Shown here one piece after another: positions 8,068 to 12,568 of a DNA stretch of 12,568 nt. Position 1 is the stretch's first letter. Every line of letters begins with the position of its first letter. The stretch covers positions 1 through 12,568 of the forward strand of contig JAGCSP010000053.1 in NCBI GenBank assembly GCA_017964105.1, read 5' to 3'. Source of the stretch: Clostridia bacterium (lineage in GTDB: Bacteria > Bacillota > Clostridia > Christensenellales > UBA1242). A model generated the notes under the pieces. That model was given only the letters and a program-made list of their open reading frames with translations, was not told where the DNA came from and searched no databases. The translations under genes and the position numbers were made by a program.

Positions 8068-9261
8068 TTATTTTTTCTTGTTATTTCTTTCGTCACCCAA
8101 AATTTCGCCGTCATAATGTACGCCTAGTTCGTATGATGGCTCTCCTATTTTTGCCAAATATTCACGTTTGAAATCTAGGTATCTATCATTGCGGATTGCA
8201 TCTTTTGCTTGCTCCATTAAGTGAGTGAGATAATGAATATTGTGCAAACTAAGTAATCTTCCACCCAAAATCTCATTTGTATTTACAAGATGACGCAAAT
8301 ATGCGCGTGTGAAGTTACGGCAACAATAGCAATCACACTCACTATCTAGTGGTGAAAAATCTTCTTTGTATTCTGCATTACGAATAACAACCTTACCAGT
8401 AGATGTAAATGCTGTACCATTACGAGCAATACGTGTAGGAAGCACGCAATCACACATATCAACCCCACGCATAATTGATTCTAGCAAGCAATCTGGTGAG
8501 CCAACGCCCATTAGATAATGTGGAACGTCCTTAGGAAGTAAATCTTTTGTTGTTTCAAGTAGTTCATACATTAATGGCTTTGGTTCGCCTACGCTAAGGC
8601 CACCAATTCCAACGCCATATTTAATGTATGGAAGTGTGCGTTTGACACTTTCAATACGTAAATCTTTGTAAAAATTGCCTTGTACTATTGGAAAAAGCGC
8701 TTGTGTCTGAACATTGTGTGCCTTATAACATCTATCAAGCCAGCGCAAAGTACGATTCATAGCACGCTCACTATCTCTATAACTTGTGCCCCATGTGGTG
8801 CATTCGTCAAATGCCATAATGATATCGGCACCAAGTGCTTCTTGTATTTCCATATCATATTCTGGCGTAATGTAGTGTTTTGCACCACTAATGTGACTGC
8901 GAAATTATACGCCATCTTCGGTGATTTTACGCAATTTTGACAAGGAAAAAACTTGGAATCCACCACTATCGGTAAGAATTGGTTTATCCCAATTTTGAAA
9001 TTTGTGCACGCCACCAGCTTTTTTAACTAACTCATGGCCTGGACGTAAAAACAAATGGTATGTATTATTAAGTATAATTTGTGCACCAGCTTGCTTTACT
9101 TCTTCTGGCGTGAGAGATTTGACAGTTGCTTGCGTTCCCACGGGCATAAATACAGGTGTTTCAATATCACCATGAGGCGTGTGTAAAACACCAATACGTG
9201 CACCCGATTGGGCACACACATGCTTTACCTCATAACTAAAATAATCTTTTTTTGTAGCCAT
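8068..9261 (-). pseudogene. tgt: Queuine/preQ1 tRNA-guanine transglycosylase, interrupted by an in-frame UAA
   Basis: Tgt exchanges guanine-34 of GUN-anticodon tRNAs for preQ1 in bacteria, the step before QueA. Read through the stop, the frame has 397 codons, the usual length. Residues 1-118 (8905-9261) hold GVLHTPHGDIETPVFMPVGT and the pocket motif TDSGGFQVFSL with Asp98. Codon 119 is UAA (8905-8907). The same frame then continues without shift as FRSHISGAKHYITPE and IQEALGADIIMAFDEC, with the nucleophile Asp271 in DCVLPTR, the zinc ligands C309, C311, C314 (CDCYCC) and H340 (LHNIHYL). All catalytic residues are therefore present, split by one nonsense codon. In relatives this site holds a sense codon (H in B. 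subtilis as I recall). ATG has a good AAGAAGGA; the queA stop lies just upstream of it. The second part opens at ATG 8851-8853 but has no Shine-Dalgarno. Likely a recent mutation or a sequencing error. Confidence 0.9.
8905..8907 (-). other. In-frame UAA in tgt at codon 119
   Basis: Sense-strand codons around the site read ACC GAA GAT GGC GTA, TAA, TTT CGC AGT CAC (TEDGV, stop, FRSH). Homology to Tgt is unbroken on both sides in one frame, so this is a substitution and not an indel. AAA, CAA, GAA, TCA, TAT and TAC are among the sense codons one base away. Confidence 0.85.
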
Positions 9262-9274
9262 ATTTTATTCCTTC

Positions 9275-10309
9275 TTATATTAGTAAAGTTGCATCGCCAA
9301 ATGAGAAAAATCTATATTTTTCATTTACTGCAACCTTGTACATATTTAATGTTTCTTCCACCCCAATAAATGCACTAACTAGCATAATTAGCGTACTTTC
9401 TGGTAAGTGGAAATTAGTAATTAATCCATCGACTGCTTTAAATTTGTAACCCGGATAAATAAAGATACTTGTATCTTTAGCGCCACTATGAACAATACCT
9501 GAATCATCTGCGAATGATTCTAACGTGCGAATACTAGTTGTACCACAAGCAATAATTCTACCACCCTTTGCTCGTGCATCATTTATTAACTTTGCAACCT
9601 CTGGTTTTATCTCAATCCACTCGGTGTGCATATGGTGTTCCAAGATATTGTCAGTACTTACAGGACGGAATGTTCCAAGGCCCACATGCAAATCAACGCG
9701 CGCTATAATAACGCCCATATTTTCAAGTTTTTTTAATAATTCAGGTGTGAAATGCAAGCCCGCAGTTGGTGCTGCCGAACTGCCTGGTTTATTAGCATAA
9801 ACGGTGTTATAACGTTCTTTGTTTTTTAGTTTTTCGTGAATATATGGTGGAAGTGGCATGCTTCCAACTTTATCTAATTCTGCCTCAAATACCCCATCAT
9901 AATGAAATTCAACAATCTTACCACCAGCAACTTCTGTATCTTGCAACACTGTGCAAGCTAAATTATCACTAAAAGTGATAACTACACCATTTTTTGCTCG
10001 TTTTGCAGGTTTACATAATACTTCCCATTTATCTAATTCTGCACGTTTTAATAACAATACTTCTATATTCGCACCAGTATCAACTTTGGTGCCATATAGC
10101 CTTGCAGGTATAACTTTTGTATCATTTATCACTAAACAATCGCCGGGCTTAAAATACTCGGCGATATCGTGAAAAATACGATGTTCTATTGACTTTGTAT
10201 CTTTATGATACACCAACATTCTTGAACTATCACGTGGCTCCACAGGAGTTTGAGCAATGAGTTCTTGTGGCAAATCATAGTAATATGTGTGTGTGTTTAA
10301 AATATCCAA
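9275..10309 (-). CDS. queA: S-adenosylmethionine:tRNA ribosyltransferase-isomerase QueA
   Basis: Cytosolic enzyme that transfers and rearranges the ribosyl group of SAM onto preQ1-tRNA to give epoxyqueuosine-tRNA, the step after Tgt. Seen: 344 residues, full family length, with the conserved blocks in order: LPQELIAQTP (13-22), GDCLVINDTKVIPARL (56-71), GSMPLPPYI (149-157), AAPTAGLHFT (179-188), HVGLGTFRPV (208-217), GTTSIRTLES (256-265), TNFHLPESTLIMLVSAF (298-314) and the end FFSFGDATLLI. No key block is missing. The start is TTG at 10307-10309, supported by the GTAGGTAAAT element one base upstream, which is also found before ruvA; the next in-frame ATG would remove conserved sequence. It lies 39 bases after ruvB and 13 bases before tgt in the same operon. 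Confidence 0.96.
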   Translation of the reverse strand: MDILNTHTYYYDLPQELIAQTPVEPRDSSRMLVYHKDTKSIEHRIFHDIAEYFKPGDCLVINDTKVIPARLYGTKVDTGANIEVLLLKRAELDKWEVLCKPAKRAKNGVVITFSDNLACTVLQDTEVAGGKIVEFHYDGVFEAELDKVGSMPLPPYIHEKLKNKERYNTVYANKPGSSAAPTAGLHFTPELLKKLENMGVIIARVDLHVGLGTFRPVSTDNILEHHMHTEWIEIKPEVAKLINDARAKGGRIIACGTTSIRTLESFADDSGIVHSGAKDTSIFIYPGYKFKAVDGLITNFHLPESTLIMLVSAFIGVEETLNMYKVAVNEKYRFFSFGDATLLI

Positions 10310-10348
10310 AATTTACCTACTTATAGCTATATTTTAAAGTTTTGCATA

Positions 10349-11407
10349 CTATTTGTTGTCATCAGAATCGATAAACATATTTAGGTATGCAAGCTTATCA
10401 TTAGATAATTTTTTACCAAGATGCTTATATGCATTTGGAAGTGCAACTCTACCTCTTGGGGTGCGTGCAATAAATCCAAGTTGAATTAGATATGGCTCAT
10501 ACACATCTTCAATAGTATTTGCATCTTCTCCAGTGGCAGCAGCAAGTGTATCAAGACCTGCTGGGCCACCATGGAATTTATCTATAAGTGTTTCTAATAC
10601 TTTTCTATCTGTGTAATCAAGACTCAAATCGTCTACTTCAAGAGCAGCAAGTGCTTGGCGAGCAAGTTCTACATCAATCTTGCCACTACCCTTTACTTCT
10701 GCAAAGTCACGAAGACGTTTTAGAAATCTATTTGCTATGCGTGGGGTTCCACGACTGCGTTTTGCTAGCTCCATAGCAGCTTCTTCATCAATGTTAACAT
10801 TTAGTATGCCTGCGCTGCGTTTAATAATTGTACAAAGTTCTTGAACTGTGTACATTTCTAGCCTACATACTACGCCAAATCTATCACGAAGTGGGCCTGT
10901 AAGTGCACCCGCCTTAGTCGTTGCACCAATTAATGTAAATGGTTGCAATTTTAGGCGCATTGTGCGTGCTGATGGACCTTTACCCAAAATAAAATCTAGT
11001 GCGTAATCTTCCATGGCAGGATATAGAACTTCTTCTACTGAACGTGGAATGCGATGAATTTCATCTATAAATAGCACATCATGTTTATTTAAGTTTGTAA
11101 GAATACTTGCCAAATCTGCCACTTTTTCTATTGCAGGACCAGATGTTATTTTAATTTGCACACCAAGCTCGTTTGCAATAATATGAGCAAGTGTGGTTTT
11201 ACCAAGACCTGCTGGACCATATAAAAGCACGTGATCTAGGGCATCATCACGCTTTTTTGCTGCTTGAATATAAACTTCTAGGTTATTCTTAATCTTTTCT
11301 TGGCCAACATATTCATCCATTGTGGTAGGACGCAAACTATTTTCTACATCTACCTCTTCTGGTGCCTTTGTAGAGCTAATAAATCTCTCGTCAAATTCTT
11401 CTTCCAT
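10349..11407 (-). CDS. ruvB: Holliday junction branch-migration helicase RuvB
   Basis: Hexameric AAA+ motor that, loaded by RuvA, drives branch migration of Holliday junctions in recombinational repair. Seen: 352 residues, normal length. N-terminal LRPTTMDEYVGQEKIK (25-40); Walker A GPAGLGKT (64-71; the usual GPPGLGKT has P in place of A); Walker B LFIDEIHR (112-119); sensor 1 and arginine-finger region GATTKAGALTGPLRDRFG (161-178); sensor 2 RSRGTPRIANR (217-227); and the C-terminal winged helix with LGFIARTPRGRVAL. The ATG is at 11405-11407, two bases after the ruvA stop, with GGGGGTAATC as ribosome site overlapping the end of ruvA, so translation is probably coupled. It ends in UAG. Confidence 0.97.
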   Translation of the reverse strand: MEEEFDERFISSTKAPEEVDVENSLRPTTMDEYVGQEKIKNNLEVYIQAAKKRDDALDHVLLYGPAGLGKTTLAHIIANELGVQIKITSGPAIEKVADLASILTNLNKHDVLFIDEIHRIPRSVEEVLYPAMEDYALDFILGKGPSARTMRLKLQPFTLIGATTKAGALTGPLRDRFGVVCRLEMYTVQELCTIIKRSAGILNVNIDEEAAMELAKRSRGTPRIANRFLKRLRDFAEVKGSGKIDVELARQALAALEVDDLSLDYTDRKVLETLIDKFHGGPAGLDTLAAATGEDANTIEDVYEPYLIQLGFIARTPRGRVALPNAYKHLGKKLSNDKLAYLNMFIDSDDNK

Positions 11408-11409
11408 GA

Positions 11410-12003
11410 TTACCCCCTACGCCTTAATGCAGTTGTAATAATTTCTTCCGTACTCATGCCAACAGTTGCAATGCTCTTAACTAGATTAATTGCTTCCATG
11501 CGACCAAGTCCCATGCCTGCCAATACATCTATTGCCTCATCGATTACAGAAGATGAAATTGGTGTTGTAAGTTCTGTTTGAACAATTTCAATACCATGAA
11601 TATCGCCCATGTGTTCTTTTAATTCCACAATGATGCGTTCTGCTGTCTTTTTACCAAGACCTTTAACTTTGCTAAGTGTCTTTACATCGCCAGTTGTTAC
11701 TGCCATTACAAGCTGGCTTGGAGTCATGCCAGAAAGAATACCACTTGCCATTTTTGGACCAACACCAGAAACAGTAATAAGCTCCATAAATACGGCCTTT
11801 TCTTGCTTTGTGGCAAAACCATATAGGCACATTGCATCTTCACGCACTTGGAAATAGGTGAACACGCTAGCAACAGTGCCAACATCTCCCAATGCCTCGT
11901 ATGTGAAATATGAAATGGTGAGCTCGTAACCAACACCATTGCAATCTAATACCAAATAATTTTCGTCTTTTTCTACTATTACACCTTTTAAAAATGCGTA
12001 CAT
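11410..12003 (-). CDS. ruvA: Holliday junction DNA-binding protein RuvA
   Basis: Tetramer that binds the four-way junction and recruits RuvB. Seen: 197 residues, normal length. Domain I OB-fold from MYAFLKGVIVEKDENYLVLD with the loop REDAMCLYGF (54-63) carrying the acidic pin; two helix-hairpin-helix motifs, TVSGVGPKMASGIL (77-90) and SKVKGLGKKTAERII (111-125); a variable linker (~130-152); and the small RuvB-binding domain III from ~153 (VIDEAIDVLAGMGLGRMEAINLV). ATG start at 12001-12003, seven bases after the ruvC stop; the element GTAGGTAAAT just upstream contains the ruvC UAG. Complete and without anomalies. Confidence 0.96.
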   Translation of the reverse strand: MYAFLKGVIVEKDENYLVLDCNGVGYELTISYFTYEALGDVGTVASVFTYFQVREDAMCLYGFATKQEKAVFMELITVSGVGPKMASGILSGMTPSQLVMAVTTGDVKTLSKVKGLGKKTAERIIVELKEHMGDIHGIEIVQTELTTPISSSVIDEAIDVLAGMGLGRMEAINLVKSIATVGMSTEEIITTALRRRG

Positions 12004-12010
12004 TATTTAC

Positions 12011-12427
12011 CTACCTAATATTTGTTCCACTAAGGAATGTGTTTGTTTGTGCATGTGTGAGTGCAGCTGCCAATGCGTCTGCTGCGTCATCTGGCTTTGG
12101 AATTGATTTTAAATTCAAAATAGCAGTAACCATATATTGCACTTGTTTCTTTTCTGCTCTACCATTACCTGTAAGAGCCTGCTTTATTTGTAGTGGACCA
12201 TATTCATATAATTTGTCACTACCAAGTTTTTGAGTGGCTGCAAGTAGTATTACACCACGCGCCATAGCAACATTGATAGCTGTTTTTTGGTTGTTTTGGA
12301 AAAATAACTCTTCCATAGCAAACTCTTGTGGTTTGTATTTATCAATTAATGCATTTACACCATTGTAATAATATCCCTTAATTTTCTTAGCAACTGTAAG
12401 CACCATTCCAGCAAATGACCAAACCAA
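12011..12427 (-). pseudogene. ruvC: RuvC Holliday junction endonuclease, N-terminal part missing and replaced by unrelated sequence
   Basis: RuvC dimer nicks Holliday junctions in the RuvAB complex. From YYYNGVNALIDKYKPQEF (12365 down) to the UAG at 12011-12013 the match is clear: AMEELFF with the catalytic Glu, NNQKTAINVAMARGV, YEYGPLQIKQALTGNGRAEK and the C-terminal acidic motif PKPDDAADALAAALTH. The expected first ~45 residues, including the ILGIDPG strand with the first catalytic Asp, are absent in all three minus-strand frames up to the edge. Instead the open frame extends through KKIKG into a hydrophobic run (ILGAAATFFLVWSFAGMVL), which looks like a membrane helix and not RuvC, and reaches a UGA at 12527-12529. 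The 12427 end is only the most upstream TTG and is not a credible start. As read, the product would lack an active-site residue. A deletion/rearrangement or a chimeric contig end would both explain it. Confidence 0.8.
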
Positions 12428-12461
12428 GAAGAATGTTGCTGCTGCTCCAAGTATTATTGCA

Positions 12462-12568
12462 ACAGGAAAATCTGTAATTGCAATTAATCTACTAGGACAG
12501 TTTTTAGGAAAGTATGGAATGAATTGTCAATATATAACTAAAAATCAAACTCCAAGAGACGTTTATTC
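12462..12568 (+). pseudogene. Fragment of a P-loop ATPase resembling DUF2075 / Schlafen-like helicases, running off the right edge
   Basis: The last ~107 bases are open on the plus strand, opposite to all other genes, and read TGKSVIAINLLGQF then LGKYGMNCQYITKNQTPRDVY. As I recall it, DUF2075-type ATPases read GGPGTGKSVVAINLL...V.YVTKN.APR.VY directly after the P-loop, so from TGKS onward the match is good. Before TGKS the frame reads AAAPSIIA, where GGPG would be expected, so the P-loop glycines and everything upstream are missing. The frame is open back to a UAA at 12369-12371 but that stretch overlaps the ruvC reading and gives no family match. It is therefore a headless fragment joined to the broken ruvC end. 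Identification is by memory of the motif only. Confidence 0.5.

Noticed and set aside
8854..8907. A frameshift in tgt
   Set aside because: The two halves are in the same frame (their ends differ by a multiple of three) and the sequence between them is Tgt-like; only a stop codon intervenes.
87..8907. Reassignment of UAA to an amino acid
   Set aside because: UAA terminates ruvA, queA, tgt and yajC at the expected C-termini in the same window, and UAG is also used as a stop by ruvB and ruvC.
8680..9014. Open frames on both strands spanning the tgt stop (86 codons plus strand, 85 codons minus strand)
   Set aside because: They overlap Tgt-homologous sequence in other frames and show no family features; the homology is all in the frame that contains the UAA.
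12374..12460. 'IILG' in the hydrophobic stretch as the start of RuvC (ILGIDPG)
   Set aside because: The residues after ILG are AAATFF, with no Asp or PG, and the distance to the conserved helix is about 20 residues too short.

Overview
The window is AT-rich bacterial DNA (roughly 35-40% GC by eye) in which every recognisable full gene lies on the minus strand. The gene order ruvC-ruvA-ruvB-queA-tgt-yajC is a classic Bacillota chromosomal cluster. The presence of ruvC argues against Bacilli, which generally use RecU, and points to a Clostridia-type lineage. A giant BspA-like leucine-rich-repeat protein next door suggests a gut- or host-associated, uncultured clostridial relative. Genus cannot be told from this sequence.

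Reading in the direction of transcription (high to low coordinates): the right edge (about 12374-12568) is anomalous. The RuvC reading frame loses its homology at about 12374, is joined to a hydrophobic segment that is not RuvC, and the last ~107 bases read instead on the plus strand as a piece of a P-loop ATPase resembling the DUF2075 family. Then follow ruvA, ruvB, queA and tgt, tightly packed (gaps of 2-39 bases), ending in a perfect 10-bp-stem terminator at 8022-8059. RuvABC processes Holliday junctions; QueA and Tgt act in queuosine modification of tRNA. yajC (a Sec translocase accessory protein) follows with its own near-consensus promoter and its own terminator. Next comes a very large secreted LRR_5 protein (2382 codons to the first stop) with a good -10 box and an AT palindrome in its leader; it reaches the left edge.

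Two genes carry an in-frame UAA at a place where homology continues uninterrupted in the same frame: tgt at 8905-8907 (between the substrate-pocket motif and the rest of the enzyme) and the LRR gene at 87-89 (the repeat pattern continues for 28 more codons to the window edge). UAA is also the ordinary stop of ruvA, queA, tgt and yajC here, so codon reassignment is not a good explanation. Nonsense mutations or sequence/assembly errors are the likely causes, and together with the broken ruvC they raise a question about the integrity of this contig. I see no convincing undescribed multi-gene system. The most unusual content is these three disruptions and the giant modular surface protein.
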